From JAITWN01 sp964388175 (lineage in GTDB: Bacteria > Pseudomonadota > Gammaproteobacteria > SZUA-140), in assembly GCA_964388175.1 (NCBI GenBank), contig CAYLYS010000003.1, positions 1-64,000 on the forward strand: a stretch of DNA of 64,000 bases, read 5' to 3'. The position numbers were made by a program, and so were the translations under genes. Position 1 is the stretch's first letter; every line of letters begins with the position of its first letter. The notes under the pieces were generated by a model. It saw only the letters and a program-made list of their open reading frames with translations, was not told the origin of the DNA and searched no databases. This document shows positions 34,698 through 44,830 of this stretch, piece by piece.

Positions 34698-35948
34698 ATG
34701 GCATGGAACGAGCCTGGCGGCCCCAGGGGCGGCAAGGATCCTTGGAGTGGCCGCGGTGGTGGTGATGGCCAGCAGCAGGGACCGCCGGATCTCGACGAGG
34801 TCGTGCGCAAACTGCAGGAGAAGTTCAGCGGCCTGTTCGGTGGCGGTCGGCGTGGCGGTAGCGGCGGCGGCAAGGGCAGCGGCCGGGCGGCATCGTTCAG
34901 CATAGGCACCATCATCCTCGTGCTGCTTGGCCTGTGGGGATTGTCCGGCTTCTATATCGTCACCGAAGGCAGCCAGGGCGTGGTGCTCCGCTTCGGCCAG
35001 TACCAGCAATCGGTCGGTTCCGGCCTGCACTGGCATATCCCTTATCCCGTCGAGTCGGTGGATCTCGTCGACGTTGACGACTTCGACCGACTCGACGAGA
35101 TCCGCACCGCCGAGATCGGCTATCGTTCCGGCGCCGGCCCCCAGGGCGCACGCGCACTGGCGCGCGAGGCACTGATGCTGACCCAGGACGAGAACATCGT
35201 CGACATCAAGCTGGCGATCCAGTACCGGGTCAAGGACGCGCGGGATTATCTCTTCAACGTCGCCGATCCCGATCTCACTCTGGCGCAGGCGGCGGAAAGC
35301 TCGCTGCGCGAGATCATCGGCAAGAGCACCATGGATTTCGTGCTCACCGAAGGCCGCGCGGAAGTGGTGGCGCGGGTCAATACGCTGATCCAGGCGATCC
35401 TCGACAACTATCAGGCCGGCCTGCATCTGACCAGTGTGAACATGCAGGACGCCCAGCCGCCGGAAGAAGTGCAGCATGCCTTCGATGATGCGGTGAAGGC
35501 GCGCGAGGATGAGGAGCGCCTGCGCAACGAAGCCGAAACCTATTCCAACGATATCCTGCCGCGCGCACGCGGTCAGGCCGCCCGCGTCATCGAGGAGGCG
35601 AACGCCTACCAGGCGCAGATGATCGCGCAGTCCGAAGGTGACGCGAGTCGTTTCACCCAGGTGCTGGCGGAGTACCGCCGTTCGCCCAGCATCATGCGCG
35701 AGCGCATGTATCTCGATACCATTGAATCGATCATGAAGAATGTGAGCAAGGTGATAGTGGACGTGGAGGGTGGCAACAACATGCTGTTCCTGCCCATCGA
35801 CCGTCTGATGAGCGGCGAGCTCGGTGCGCGCACCGACGGCGGCGCCGCAAGAAGCGGCACCGGCACCGGTGCGGCTGCGACGCCTCTGTTGAGGGACGAT
35901 GCCGCGGAACGCGCGCGCGCCGCCTTGCGTGACCGGGGGGTACGCTGA
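34698..35948 (+). CDS. hflK: HflK, SPFH-domain subunit of the FtsH-HflKC complex
   Basis: Inner-membrane SPFH protein that cages FtsH with HflC. 416 residues: a Gly-rich cytosolic start, one membrane helix (IGTIILVLLGLWGLSGFYIV), the SPFH/Band 7 domain and a long C-terminal coiled coil (ARGQAARVIEEANAYQAQ). The start MAWNEPGG at 34698 matches E. coli HflK; ATG 34659 would add 13 residues with no ribosome site. TGATG overlap with hflC. Confidence 0.95.
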   Translation: MAWNEPGGPRGGKDPWSGRGGGDGQQQGPPDLDEVVRKLQEKFSGLFGGGRRGGSGGGKGSGRAASFSIGTIILVLLGLWGLSGFYIVTEGSQGVVLRFGQYQQSVGSGLHWHIPYPVESVDLVDVDDFDRLDEIRTAEIGYRSGAGPQGARALAREALMLTQDENIVDIKLAIQYRVKDARDYLFNVADPDLTLAQAAESSLREIIGKSTMDFVLTEGRAEVVARVNTLIQAILDNYQAGLHLTSVNMQDAQPPEEVQHAFDDAVKAREDEERLRNEAETYSNDILPRARGQAARVIEEANAYQAQMIAQSEGDASRFTQVLAEYRRSPSIMRERMYLDTIESIMKNVSKVIVDVEGGNNMLFLPIDRLMSGELGARTDGGAARSGTGTGAAATPLLRDDAAERARAALRDRGVR

Positions 35949-36826
35949 TGGGACGCATCAACTCGATAGTCATCATCGTCGTCGCGGCGCTTCTGCTGCT
36001 GGCCTCGTTCTCCCTGTTCACCGTGAAGGAATGGGAACGCGCCATTCTGTTCCAGTTTGGCGAGATCGTGCGTTCCGACTATGAACCGGGTCTGCACTTC
36101 AAGATTCCGGTGATCCAGAACGTGCGCAAGTACAACGGCCGCATCATGACCATGGATGCCGCCGCCGAGCGCTATCTGACCGCGGAGAAGAAAAACCTCA
36201 TCGTCGACGCCTTCGTCAAGTGGCGTATTCAGGACGTGCGGCGCTACTATACCGCGATGGGCGGCGACGAGACGCGCGCGCGCGATCGTCTGTCCCAGAT
36301 CATCAAGGACGGGCTGCGTGCCGAATTCGGCAAGCGCACCGTGCAGGAAGTGGTGTCCGGCGAGCGGTCGGCGGTGATGGCCGTGCTGCAGGTCAATGCC
36401 GATGCCCAGGCCGCCCAGTTCGGCATCTCCATCATCGACGTGCGTCTGAAGCGCGTCGATCTGCCGGAAGACGTCAGCGCGTCGGTGTATCGCCGCATGG
36501 AAGCCGAGCGTGTACGTGTCGCCACCGATCTGCGTTCGCGCGGTGCGGAAGCGGCCGAACGCATCCGCGCCGATGCCGACCGCCAGCGCACCATCATCCT
36601 GGCGGAAGCGTATCGCGAAGCCGAGGAACTGCGCGGTACCGGCGACGCCCGCGCCGCCGAGATCTACAGCACCGCGTTCTCGGGAGATCCGGAGTTCTTC
36701 TCGTTCTATCGCAGCATCAATGCCTATCGTTCCTCGTTCAGCGAGAAGAGCGATGTTTTGCTGCTCGATCCGGACAGCAGCTTCTTCAAGTATTTCCGCG
36801 ACCCGGGCAAGAGCTCGGGTCGATGA
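35948..36826 (+). CDS. hflC: HflC, SPFH-domain subunit of the FtsH-HflKC complex
   Basis: 292-residue partner of HflK: one N-terminal membrane helix (IVIIVVAALLLLASFSLFTV), the SPFH domain with KEWERAILFQFGEIV and GLHFKIPVIQNV, and a coiled coil of EAAERIRADADRQRT type. Its start shares a base with the hflK stop, so the pair is made in balance. Confidence 0.96.
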   Translation: MGRINSIVIIVVAALLLLASFSLFTVKEWERAILFQFGEIVRSDYEPGLHFKIPVIQNVRKYNGRIMTMDAAAERYLTAEKKNLIVDAFVKWRIQDVRRYYTAMGGDETRARDRLSQIIKDGLRAEFGKRTVQEVVSGERSAVMAVLQVNADAQAAQFGISIIDVRLKRVDLPEDVSASVYRRMEAERVRVATDLRSRGAEAAERIRADADRQRTIILAEAYREAEELRGTGDARAAEIYSTAFSGDPEFFSFYRSINAYRSSFSEKSDVLLLDPDSSFFKYFRDPGKSSGR

Positions 36827-36883
36827 TCGCCTCGCTGCGCGTCTGATCGGCGCCGGACCATGAAAGGCGCCCGACTGGACGGA

Positions 36884-38077
36884 ATGAGCAACCGCTGGCT
36901 GTTGCCGGACGCGGTCGATGAATTTCTGCCGCCGCAGGCAGAAGCGCTCGAACGGCTGCGCCGCGAGCTGCTCGATATGTTTTTCAGCTGGGGGTATGAG
37001 CTCGTCATGCCCCCGCTGATCGAGTATATCGAGTCGCTGCTGGTCGGCACCGGCAACGATCTCGACCTCGAAACCTTCAAGCTGATCGATCAGTCCACCG
37101 GGCGTCTGCTCGGCCTGCGTGCCGACATCACGCCCCAGGTCGCGCGCATCGATGCGCATCGCCTGCAGCGTCAGGGGCCGCAGCGGCTGTGCTATCTCGA
37201 TCCCGTCGTGCGCACGCGGCGCAACGGTTTCGCCAGTTCGCGCAATCCGCTGCAGCTGGGCGCCGAACTCTACGGTCATGCCGGCATCGAAAGCGACATC
37301 GAAGTGCTGCGCCTGATGGTGCGTACGCTGCGGGTAGCCGGGCTGTCGCATTTCCACATCGATCTGGGGCACGTCGGTATCGTGCGTGCGCTGGCCCGCG
37401 AGGCTGGTCTCGATCAGACCCAGGAGTCATTCCTCTTCCACGCGCTGCAGCGCAAGGCGCGGCCGGAGATCGAATCCTATCTTGCCGGCCTCTCCATCGA
37501 TACCGCCTGCCGGCGCCGCCTCATCGCCCTGGTCGATCTCAATGGCGGCGAGGGCGTGTTCGACGAGGCCCGCAGCCAATTGCGCGGTGCCGGACGCGAG
37601 GTCATGCAGGCGCTGGAATCACTGCAGCAGATGGCCGAGGCGGCGCAATGCCAGTTTGCCACCATCGAGCTGCATTACGATCTCGCCGAACTGCGGGGCT
37701 ACCGTTACCAGTCCGGTGTGGTGTTCGCCGCTTTCGTGCCGGGACACGGACGGGAAGTCGCTCGCGGCGGGCGCTATGACGATATCGGTCGCCTGTTTGG
37801 CCGCGCTCGTCCGGCGACCGGCTTCAGTACCGATCTCAAATCACTGCTGGCCTTGGGTTCAGCGCCCTCCGTGCGCCGCCGGGCGATCCTGGCGCCGCCA
37901 TGGCGCGAGGACGACGCACTGCGGCGCCTGATCCGCACCCTGCGCGCGGATGGCGAGCGCGTCATCTATACGCTGCCAGGCCAGCAGATCGATCTCGCCG
38001 AGCTCGGTTGCGATCGCGTGATCGAGCACCGCGACGGCAAATGGGTAGTGCTTCCCGCAGCGGACGCCCGCCAGTAG
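36884..38077 (+). CDS. hisZ: ATP phosphoribosyltransferase regulatory subunit HisZ
   Basis: A HisRS-like protein without synthetase activity that partners the short HisG in the first step of histidine synthesis. About 397 residues. MSNRWLLPDAVDEFLPPQAE at the start, class II core stretches GYELVMPPLIEYIESLL, RADITPQVARIDAHR and GGRYDDIGRLFGRARPATGFS. ATG 36884 is preferred because relatives begin there; ATG 36860 is in frame. Its place between hflC and purA is standard in lineages with short HisG, so a short hisG is expected elsewhere. Confidence 0.94.
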   Translation: MSNRWLLPDAVDEFLPPQAEALERLRRELLDMFFSWGYELVMPPLIEYIESLLVGTGNDLDLETFKLIDQSTGRLLGLRADITPQVARIDAHRLQRQGPQRLCYLDPVVRTRRNGFASSRNPLQLGAELYGHAGIESDIEVLRLMVRTLRVAGLSHFHIDLGHVGIVRALAREAGLDQTQESFLFHALQRKARPEIESYLAGLSIDTACRRRLIALVDLNGGEGVFDEARSQLRGAGREVMQALESLQQMAEAAQCQFATIELHYDLAELRGYRYQSGVVFAAFVPGHGREVARGGRYDDIGRLFGRARPATGFSTDLKSLLALGSAPSVRRRAILAPPWREDDALRRLIRTLRADGERVIYTLPGQQIDLAELGCDRVIEHRDGKWVVLPAADARQ

Positions 38078-38240
38078 TTCCAAACCGTGAATGCCCGTCG
38101 CCGGGGGCGGTCGCCGACTGCCCCCGGCGACGCGCGCGCGGGCGGGGGAGGGAGTGCGCGTCCAGCGGGAGATTTTACCGCTTTGGCGGTGCATAATACG
38201 CGGCAGAGAGAATCGCGCCGATCCGTTTTTTGGGGGAGAG

Positions 38241-39545
38241 ATGGGTAAAAAAGTCATCATCATCGGTACGCAATGGGGCGATGAGGGCAAGGGGAAGATT
38301 GTCGATCTTCTCACCGAGCGCACCGATGCCGTAGTGCGTTTTCAGGGCGGGCACAACGCCGGCCATACGCTGGTCATCAACGGTCGCAAGACCGTGCTGC
38401 ATCTGATTCCTTCGGGCATTCTGCGCGCCGACGTGCAATGCATCATCGGCAACGGTGTCGTGCTGTCGCCCACGGCGCTGATCGAAGAGCTCGACATGCT
38501 CGATGCGCAGGGCGTTTCCATCCACGGCCGTCTCAAGATCAGCGGCGCCTGTCCGCTGATCCTGCCTTGCCACGTGGCGCTCGACCGCGCGCGCGAGCAG
38601 GCACGCGGCGCTTCCGCCATCGGCACCACGGGCCGCGGCATCGGGCCCGCCTACGAGGACAAGGTCGCGCGCCGCAGTCTGCGTCTCGGCGACCTGTTCC
38701 ATCGCGAACTGTTCGCCGCCAAGCTGGGCGAGATGCTCGACTATCACAATTTCATCCTGCAGAACTACTACAAGGCCGAGCCGGTCGATTTCCAGAAGGT
38801 GCTGGATGAAACGCTGGCGCTGCAGGGCCGCCTCGAGCCGCTGGTCGCCGACGTCGCCGGCCTGATGCAGCAGTATCATCAGCGCGACGCCAGCATCCTG
38901 TTCGAAGGCGCGCAGGGAACGCTGCTCGACATCGATCACGGCACTTATCCCTATGTGACTTCGTCCAACACCGTCGCCGGCGGCGCCGCCACCGGCAGCG
39001 GTATCGGACCGCTGGCGTTCGACAGCGTGCTCGGCATTACCAAGGCCTACACCACCCGCGTCGGCTCCGGACCGTTCCCCACCGAACTCGACGACGCCGT
39101 CGGCATGCATCTCGCCAGCCGCGGCCATGAGTTCGGTTCGACCACCGGCAGGCCGCGGCGCTGCGGTTGGTTCGATGCCGTGGCGCTGCGCCGTGCCGTG
39201 CATCTGAACAGCATCGACAGCCTGTGCATCACCAAGCTCGACGTGCTCGACGGGCTCGACACCATCCGCATCTGCACCGACTATCGCCTCAAGGACGAAG
39301 GCTCCCGCTCCATCGCCGGCATGGACCCGTGCAGCGCGTCGGCGCTCGACGCCTACGAACCGGTCTATATGGAAATGCCGGGCTGGAAAGAGCCGACCAC
39401 CGGTGTGCAGCGGCTGGAGGATCTGCCGCGCGCGGCGCGCGACTATCTCGATTGCATCGCCGAATTCGCCGCCACGCCGATCGACATCATTTCCACCGGT
39501 CCCGACCGGGTGGAAACCATCGTGCTCAAGCATCCTTTTGCCTGA
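38241..39545 (+). CDS. purA: adenylosuccinate synthetase
   Basis: GTP-driven first step from IMP to AMP. 434 residues. GTQWGDEGKGKIVDLL at the N-terminus, FQGGHNAGHT, GTTGRGIGPAYEDK near residue 130 and the GSGPFPTE and TTGRPRRCGWFDAV stretches are all present. GGGGGAGAG just before ATG 38241 decides the start. With purB at 23.4 kb the window holds both enzymes of the last AMP-branch steps. Confidence 0.98.
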   Translation: MGKKVIIIGTQWGDEGKGKIVDLLTERTDAVVRFQGGHNAGHTLVINGRKTVLHLIPSGILRADVQCIIGNGVVLSPTALIEELDMLDAQGVSIHGRLKISGACPLILPCHVALDRAREQARGASAIGTTGRGIGPAYEDKVARRSLRLGDLFHRELFAAKLGEMLDYHNFILQNYYKAEPVDFQKVLDETLALQGRLEPLVADVAGLMQQYHQRDASILFEGAQGTLLDIDHGTYPYVTSSNTVAGGAATGSGIGPLAFDSVLGITKAYTTRVGSGPFPTELDDAVGMHLASRGHEFGSTTGRPRRCGWFDAVALRRAVHLNSIDSLCITKLDVLDGLDTIRICTDYRLKDEGSRSIAGMDPCSASALDAYEPVYMEMPGWKEPTTGVQRLEDLPRAARDYLDCIAEFAATPIDIISTGPDRVETIVLKHPFA

Positions 39546-39641
39546 GGCCGGCGTGCGATGATGCGGGCGGAGAGCAGGGTGGTGACAACTGCGCCGCCAG
39601 CGCCGCGCCGCCTCGGCCGCACCGGCTAAGGAGAGTGAATC

Positions 39642-41144
39642 ATGGATGATTCCACTTTTTTCGATCGCCTGCTCGACCGTCTGGAGCGCATGGGCAATGC
39701 GCTCCCGCATCCGGTCACGCTGTTCGTTTGCGCGCTGCTGCTGGTGATGGTCGCATCGCAGCTCGCCGCCTGGGCGGGCTGGTCGGCGCAGCGTCCGCTG
39801 CCGGCGGCGGACGGCAGCCTGATGGTCACCGCCAGAGGCCTGTTCGAAAGCGAAGGGCTGTGGTGGCTGTTTTCCTCCCTGGTCGGCAATTTCACCGCTT
39901 TCCCGCCGCTCGGCATCGTGCTGGTGGCGATGTTCGGCATTGGCCTGGCCGAGCGCAGCGGACTGCTGGCGGCGCTGCTCGAGCGTGCGCTGCATGTGAC
40001 GCCCGCGCATCTGCTGACGCCGATGATCATTCTGCTCGGCATCCTGTCTTCGCTGGCGATGGATGCGGGCTATGTCGTGCTGCCGCCGCTGGCGGCGATT
40101 CTGTTTCACGCCGCCGGACGTCCACCGCTGGCCGGGTTGGCGGCGGCGTTCGCCGGCGTCGCCGCCGGTTTCAGCGCGAATTTCTTCATCACCGGACTCG
40201 ATCCCCTGCTGGCCGGTTTCACCCAGGCCGGTGCGCAGATCGTGGTGCCGGATTACCAGGTGGCGGTGACGGCCAACTGGTGGCTGATGATCGTTTCCAC
40301 GGTCGTGCTCACGCTTGCCGGATGGTGGGCCAGCGTCCGTTTCGTCGAACCGCGTCAGCAGGTGATGGCGTCCACGGCAGTGCCCGCGGCCACCGTCAGC
40401 GGCCGCGGCCTGCGCTCGGCCGCGCTGGCATTGCTGCTGACGCTGCTGTTCCTGCTCGCGCTGGTGCTGATACCCGGCGCGCCGCTGCACGGTGACGGCG
40501 CGCACTTCGCGCGCTGGGTGGAAGCGATGGTGCCGATGCTGCTGCTGTGCTTTCTCGTGCCGGGCCTGGCTTACGGCGTCGCCGCCGGCACCATCCGCAG
40601 CGACCGCGACGCGGTGCGCATGCTGGGCGATACCATCGCTGCGCTTGCTCCCTATATCGTGCTCGCCTTCGTCGCCGCCCAGTTCATCGCCGCTTTCAAC
40701 TACAGTCAGCTCGGCCTGCTGCTGGCGATCACCGGCGGTGCCTGGCTGGCTTCGCTGCAACTGCCGGCGCCGGTACTGATCCTGCTTTTCATCGCCCTGG
40801 TGATGTTCGCCGATCTGTTCATGGCCTCGGCATCGGCGAAATATGCTTTTTTCGCGCCGGTTTTCGTGCCCATGCTGATGATGGCGGGTATCAGTCCCGA
40901 GCTGACGCAGGCCGCCTACCGCATCGGCGATTCGATCACCAACATCGTCACGCCGCTCAATCCCTATTGGGTGATCATACTGGCATTCATGCAACGCTGG
41001 CGTGCCGATGCCGGCATGGGCACGCTGATAGCGCTGATGGCGCCCTATGCGCTGGTGTTCGCCCTGGTGTGGCCCGTACTGCTGCTGTCGTGGATATGGA
41101 TGGGCATTCCGCTCGGTCCCGGCGGCAGTCTGTACTGGCCCTGA
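39642..41144 (+). CDS. AbgT-family transporter
   Basis: 500-residue inner-membrane protein with about 11-13 helices. The start (GNALPHPVTLFVCALLL) and NFTAFPPLGIVLVAMFGIGLAE, PPLAAILFHAAGRPPLAG and DSITNIVTPLNPYWVIIL are typical of AbgT/MtrF proteins. E. coli AbgT imports p-aminobenzoyl-glutamate while MtrF and YdaH can export sulfonamides, so direction here is open. AAGGAGA stands before ATG 39642. Confidence 0.88.
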   Translation: MDDSTFFDRLLDRLERMGNALPHPVTLFVCALLLVMVASQLAAWAGWSAQRPLPAADGSLMVTARGLFESEGLWWLFSSLVGNFTAFPPLGIVLVAMFGIGLAERSGLLAALLERALHVTPAHLLTPMIILLGILSSLAMDAGYVVLPPLAAILFHAAGRPPLAGLAAAFAGVAAGFSANFFITGLDPLLAGFTQAGAQIVVPDYQVAVTANWWLMIVSTVVLTLAGWWASVRFVEPRQQVMASTAVPAATVSGRGLRSAALALLLTLLFLLALVLIPGAPLHGDGAHFARWVEAMVPMLLLCFLVPGLAYGVAAGTIRSDRDAVRMLGDTIAALAPYIVLAFVAAQFIAAFNYSQLGLLLAITGGAWLASLQLPAPVLILLFIALVMFADLFMASASAKYAFFAPVFVPMLMMAGISPELTQAAYRIGDSITNIVTPLNPYWVIILAFMQRWRADAGMGTLIALMAPYALVFALVWPVLLLSWIWMGIPLGPGGSLYWP

Positions 41145-41173
41145 TCCGCATTTCCCCGCCGTCGCCGTTGCTG

Positions 41174-41187
41174 TTGCATGGATGCAA
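41174..41187. promoter_or_regulatory. inverted repeat upstream of the porin gene
   Basis: TTGCAT-GG-ATGCAA, 134 bases before the porin start and 30 bases after the AbgT-family stop. Size and place fit a repressor site; no regulator is known. Confidence 0.3.
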
Positions 41188-41321
41188 CGCCGCGTGCATT
41201 TAACCAAACTGCAACATTAGATTCATCCAAGCGTCATCTGTCCTTCCTACACTCCCTGCTGCACGACAGATCCTCATACGAGGATCGTTATCGAAAAATA
41301 TCAGCAACTGTGGAGAGATTG

Positions 41322-42377
41322 ATGAACAGCAAATCGCTTTCGGGAAAAACCCTGCTCGCTACCGCCGTCGTCGCGGTGCTGGCCGCACCCGCGGCATTCG
41401 CCGCCAGCGATGTGGATGTGGAAATCTATGGTCGTGCGCATGTCTCGGTAGATATGCTGGATGACGGTGAAGACAGCGGCGCCAACGTGTCCAGCAACTC
41501 CAGCCGCATCGGTTTTCGCGCCAGCACGGAAGTCGCGCCGGGCTTGAAGGGTATGGTGCAGCTGGAACAGGAAGTCCGCTTCGATCACGGTGGCGGCAAC
41601 TTCGCCACACGCGACAGCTTCGTCGGCCTGGAAGGCAGCTTCGGTGGTGTCCGCCTCGGCCAGTTCGACACCCCGCTGAAGAAGGTGCGTGGCGAGGTCG
41701 ATCTGTTCGGCGATCAGATCGGTGACATGCGCAACCTGACCCGTCTCAATCGGGTCGGTGGTCCTTACAGCGCCGATTTCGATACCCGTTTCCAGAACGG
41801 TATCCACTACTACACACCGTCGTTCAACGGTTTCGGCGCGGACCTGCACTACAGCACCAACACGGACACCGGCACCAATCCGACTTCGGATGACGCTACC
41901 GCCTACAGCCTGGGGCTGAACTACAAGACCAAGGTTCTGTATCTGGGTGCTTCTTACGAGCAGCAGGAAGCTCGTGACGACAGCAGCGCGCTGCGTCTCG
42001 CCGCCAGCTACAAGATCGATGATCTGCGCCTGATCGCGCTGTACCAGCTGGCCACGCTGAAGGCCGAAGGCATTGATGATATCGATGTCGATATCTACGG
42101 CGTCGGTGCGAGCTACAAGGTCGGTGACAAGACCACGATCAAGGGCCAGTACCTCGCGCTGAGCGAGGATCGCAATGACCGCGATGCCAGCCTGCTCGCC
42201 CTCGGCGTCGATTATCAGCTGAGCAAGGCGTTCCGCCTGCTGTTCGCCTATGCCATGACCGACAACGACGATGCGGCGGCCTATCGCATGTCGGACAGCG
42301 GTCACGGTGACGCCGTTGCCACCATCCCCGGTGAAACGGCGAGCGGCTTCTCGGCGGGTTTCCGTTACGACTTCTGA
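41322..42377 (+). CDS. general outer-membrane porin (Gram-negative porin family)
   Basis: 351 residues: signal peptide with cut after APAAFA, then a 16-strand-type porin starting DVDVEIYGRAHVSVDML with SSNSSRIGFRASTEVAPGLKG and RDSFVGLEGSFGGVRLGQ, and ending in the BamA signal GFSAGFRYDF with C-terminal Phe. ATG 41322 with GGAGA upstream is the start, giving a proper signal peptide. An OmpR/EnvZ-like pair follows the terminator, which may control it. Confidence 0.92.
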   Translation: MNSKSLSGKTLLATAVVAVLAAPAAFAASDVDVEIYGRAHVSVDMLDDGEDSGANVSSNSSRIGFRASTEVAPGLKGMVQLEQEVRFDHGGGNFATRDSFVGLEGSFGGVRLGQFDTPLKKVRGEVDLFGDQIGDMRNLTRLNRVGGPYSADFDTRFQNGIHYYTPSFNGFGADLHYSTNTDTGTNPTSDDATAYSLGLNYKTKVLYLGASYEQQEARDDSSALRLAASYKIDDLRLIALYQLATLKAEGIDDIDVDIYGVGASYKVGDKTTIKGQYLALSEDRNDRDASLLALGVDYQLSKAFRLLFAYAMTDNDDAAAYRMSDSGHGDAVATIPGETASGFSAGFRYDF

Positions 42378-42407
42378 TTCCGCAGTACCTTTCCTCCCTC
42401 CCTTGCA

Positions 42408-42436
42408 GGGGCCGGCCATCCGGCCCCATTTTTTTT
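42408..42436 (+). terminator. rho-independent terminator after the porin gene
   Basis: GGGGCCGG-CCAT-CCGGCCCC stem-loop (42408-42427) followed by A and eight T. The 183 bases from here to the response regulator hold no gene; TTTGATTGATG occurs twice at about 42594-42622. Confidence 0.9.
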
Positions 42437-42619
42437 CGTGGCTTGGCATCGACCTGCCGGGATGCGTCGGCTCGAGGCGACAGGGCGGCTGGCAAACATC
42501 TGCCCATGGCAGTCAGCGCCTGCTAGGCGTCCGGATACGCTGGAGTTCCCTTGTGAAGGAACGGTATACTTCGTGCAAATAATAGTGCGTCTCATTTTTG
42601 ATTGATGCCCGTTTGATTG

Positions 42620-43429
42620 ATGTTCAGCGCGACCGGATCCGTTTCGATGCCGAATACCTTGATTGCCAGCGAATCCGGCTGCTTCTCACCGCAGAATGGC
42701 TTGGCTTTACCGCCTGCCCGGGTCCTGGTGGTGGATGATCATGAAGACATTCGCGAGCCGGTGACGATCTACCTGGGACGACAGGGTTTCGAAGCTGTAC
42801 CGGCAGCCGGCGCCATGGAAATGCGGGCGGTGCTGCGCCAGCGGCCGGTCGACGTGATCGTGCTCGATATCATGCTGACTGACGGCGATGGCCTCGAACT
42901 GTGCCGCGAGCTGACTGGTACCAGTGCGATGCCGGTCATCCTGCTGACCGCGATGGCAGGCTACCAGGACCGCGTGATTGGTTTGGACGCCGGTGCCGAC
43001 GACTACGTCGTCAAGCCCTTCGATCCGGCCGAACTGGCGGCGCGCATCCGCAGCGTACTTCGCCGTCTGGCGCGCGGCAGTGCGCTGCCGGTGCCCGCAG
43101 TGGTGCAGCGTTTTGAGTTCGAAGGCTGGGTGTTCGATGTGGCGGCGCGCGAGCTGACCGATCCGCACGGCCGGCGAGTAATCCTGAGCGAGACCGAATA
43201 CCGTTTGCTGACAGTGTTCGCCGAATACCACGGTGAGGTGCTCAGCCGTGACCACCTGCTCGATCTGACGCAGCCCAACGACCTGTCGGTGTTCGACCGC
43301 AGCATCGATACCCAGGTCTGCCGCCTGCGCAAGAAGCTCGAGCCGGAACCACAGATGCCTCGACTGATAAAGACGGTGCGCGGCGGCGGCTACCTGTTTG
43401 CCGCGAACGTGCAGCCCTGGCCACCATGA
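42620..43429 (+). CDS. OmpR-family response regulator
   Basis: 269-residue transcription factor: receiver domain (about 35-150) with VVDDHED, the phosphoacceptor in VLDIMLTDGDG near residue 81, LLTAMAG and VKPFDP; then a Trans_reg_C winged helix (about 165-260) with LSETEYRLLTVFAEYHGEVLSRDHLL and RLIKTVRGGGYLF. ATG 42620 is used; TTG 42617 and ATG 42647 are possible, the N-terminal 30 residues being extra to the family. The stop overlaps the kinase start (ATGA). Confidence 0.92.
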   Translation: MFSATGSVSMPNTLIASESGCFSPQNGLALPPARVLVVDDHEDIREPVTIYLGRQGFEAVPAAGAMEMRAVLRQRPVDVIVLDIMLTDGDGLELCRELTGTSAMPVILLTAMAGYQDRVIGLDAGADDYVVKPFDPAELAARIRSVLRRLARGSALPVPAVVQRFEFEGWVFDVAARELTDPHGRRVILSETEYRLLTVFAEYHGEVLSRDHLLDLTQPNDLSVFDRSIDTQVCRLRKKLEPEPQMPRLIKTVRGGGYLFAANVQPWPP

Positions 43430-44757
43430 GGTTCTGGCCGCGCAGCATGGCGGGCCAGCTTGCCATGCTGCTGTCGGCCGGTTTGCTGGCAAGCCACTTG
43501 GTCACCGTGCTCGTGCTGCGCGGTTACAGCGATGCGCTGAACCCGGTTTCGCGGGACCATGTCCTCGAGCACATGGCGAGCGCCTACCACATCGCGCAGA
43601 CAGCGTCCGAAGCTGAGCTGGCGCAGTTGCTGCAGGCGATGAGCTCACGGGAAACGCAGTTCCGCATCACCTCGGAGCCGTCGCCGCCGACCCTCGAGTC
43701 CGAAAGATTGCCGCTCCTGTATAACCGGCTTGCAGCCAAATTGCCCGAGGCCCCGCAACTGCGCGTGCGGGTGGCGCGGCCTGCTGTGGCGGAGAGCACC
43801 GGCAGTGTGCTGGATCTGCCGGTCGTGTGGGTGCATATGGCGGCGCGTCTCCCCGACGGCCGCTGGCTGCACAGCGTGCAGCAGTCGCGGGCCAATCAGC
43901 ACTGGTGGTGGTGGCTGGGCCTGTGGCTGCCGGTGAGCGCATTGCCGGTGCTGGTACTGGTGATTGCGTTTCTCTACCGCACGCTGCGTCCGATCAAGGC
44001 ACTCGCGCGTGCGGCCGAGCGCGTCAGTCGCGGCGAACGGGTCGCGCCGCTGCCGGTCGTCGGTCCGGGCGAGGTGCGTGAAGTCTCGGCCGCGTTCAAC
44101 ACGATGCAGGACAAGCTTACCCGCTTCATCGATGATCGCACGCAGTTGCTCGCCGCGGTGAGCCACGACGTGCGTACGCCGATCGCTTCGCTGCGCGTGC
44201 GCGCCGAACTGGTGGACGATCCAGCGCTGCGCGCCGCGATGACGCGCACGCTCGACGACATGAGCGCGATGGCCGAGCAGACGCTGCACTTCGCTCGCGA
44301 CGATGCCGCCGGCGAACCGATGCATGAGATCGATCTGCGGACGCTGCTCGACGACGTGGTGCACGATGCGCGCGCCGTGGACCATGAGGTCGAGATCGAA
44401 GTCGAGTCCGGACCGCCGCAACCATACCGTGCGCGGCCCAGCAGTCTGCGGCGCGCGCTCGCCAATCTGGTCGACAATGCGATGCGTCACGGCGGTGGAC
44501 GAGTGTGGGTGCGCTTGACCGAGGCGCCGCTGCGCATCGAGGTCGATGATGCCGGACCCGGACTGACGCCGGATCTGCTCGAACGCGTGTTCGAGCCTTT
44601 CTTCCAGGTGGATCCGGCGCGCAACCACAATCGGAAGGGCGTCGGCGTCGGACTGGGGCTGGCGATCGCGCGTTCCTGCGCCCGCGCGCACGGCGGTGAC
44701 GTGACGCTGGCCAATCGACCCGAAGGCGGCTTACGCGCGACGCTCTTTCTGCCGTGA
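43426..44757 (+). CDS. sensor histidine kinase (EnvZ-like layout)
   Basis: 443 residues: membrane helix 1 (about 10-30), a periplasmic domain of about 120 residues, helix 2 (about 165-185, LGLWLPVSALPVLVLVIAFL), HAMP (about 185-235), HisKA with phospho-histidine in AAVSHDVRTPIASLR near residue 248, and HATPase_c with NLVDNAMRHGGG, DDAGPGL and GVGLGLAIARSCARAHGG. The layout matches EnvZ; its signal is unknown. Translationally coupled to the regulator. Confidence 0.93.
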   Translation: MRFWPRSMAGQLAMLLSAGLLASHLVTVLVLRGYSDALNPVSRDHVLEHMASAYHIAQTASEAELAQLLQAMSSRETQFRITSEPSPPTLESERLPLLYNRLAAKLPEAPQLRVRVARPAVAESTGSVLDLPVVWVHMAARLPDGRWLHSVQQSRANQHWWWWLGLWLPVSALPVLVLVIAFLYRTLRPIKALARAAERVSRGERVAPLPVVGPGEVREVSAAFNTMQDKLTRFIDDRTQLLAAVSHDVRTPIASLRVRAELVDDPALRAAMTRTLDDMSAMAEQTLHFARDDAAGEPMHEIDLRTLLDDVVHDARAVDHEVEIEVESGPPQPYRARPSSLRRALANLVDNAMRHGGGRVWVRLTEAPLRIEVDDAGPGLTPDLLERVFEPFFQVDPARNHNRKGVGVGLGLAIARSCARAHGGDVTLANRPEGGLRATLFLP

Positions 44758-44830
44758 GCCGCCACGCGGCCGTCGCCGTGTCGGCCTCTGCCGACGGGCA
44801 ATCGGCGTTTGCGCGAGCGCGAGTATCACT

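Noticed and set aside
38175..41207. 1010-codon open frame antisense to purA and the AbgT-family gene
   Set aside because: Gln/Arg/His-rich composition is that of antisense frames in GC-rich DNA; no ribosome site or domain.
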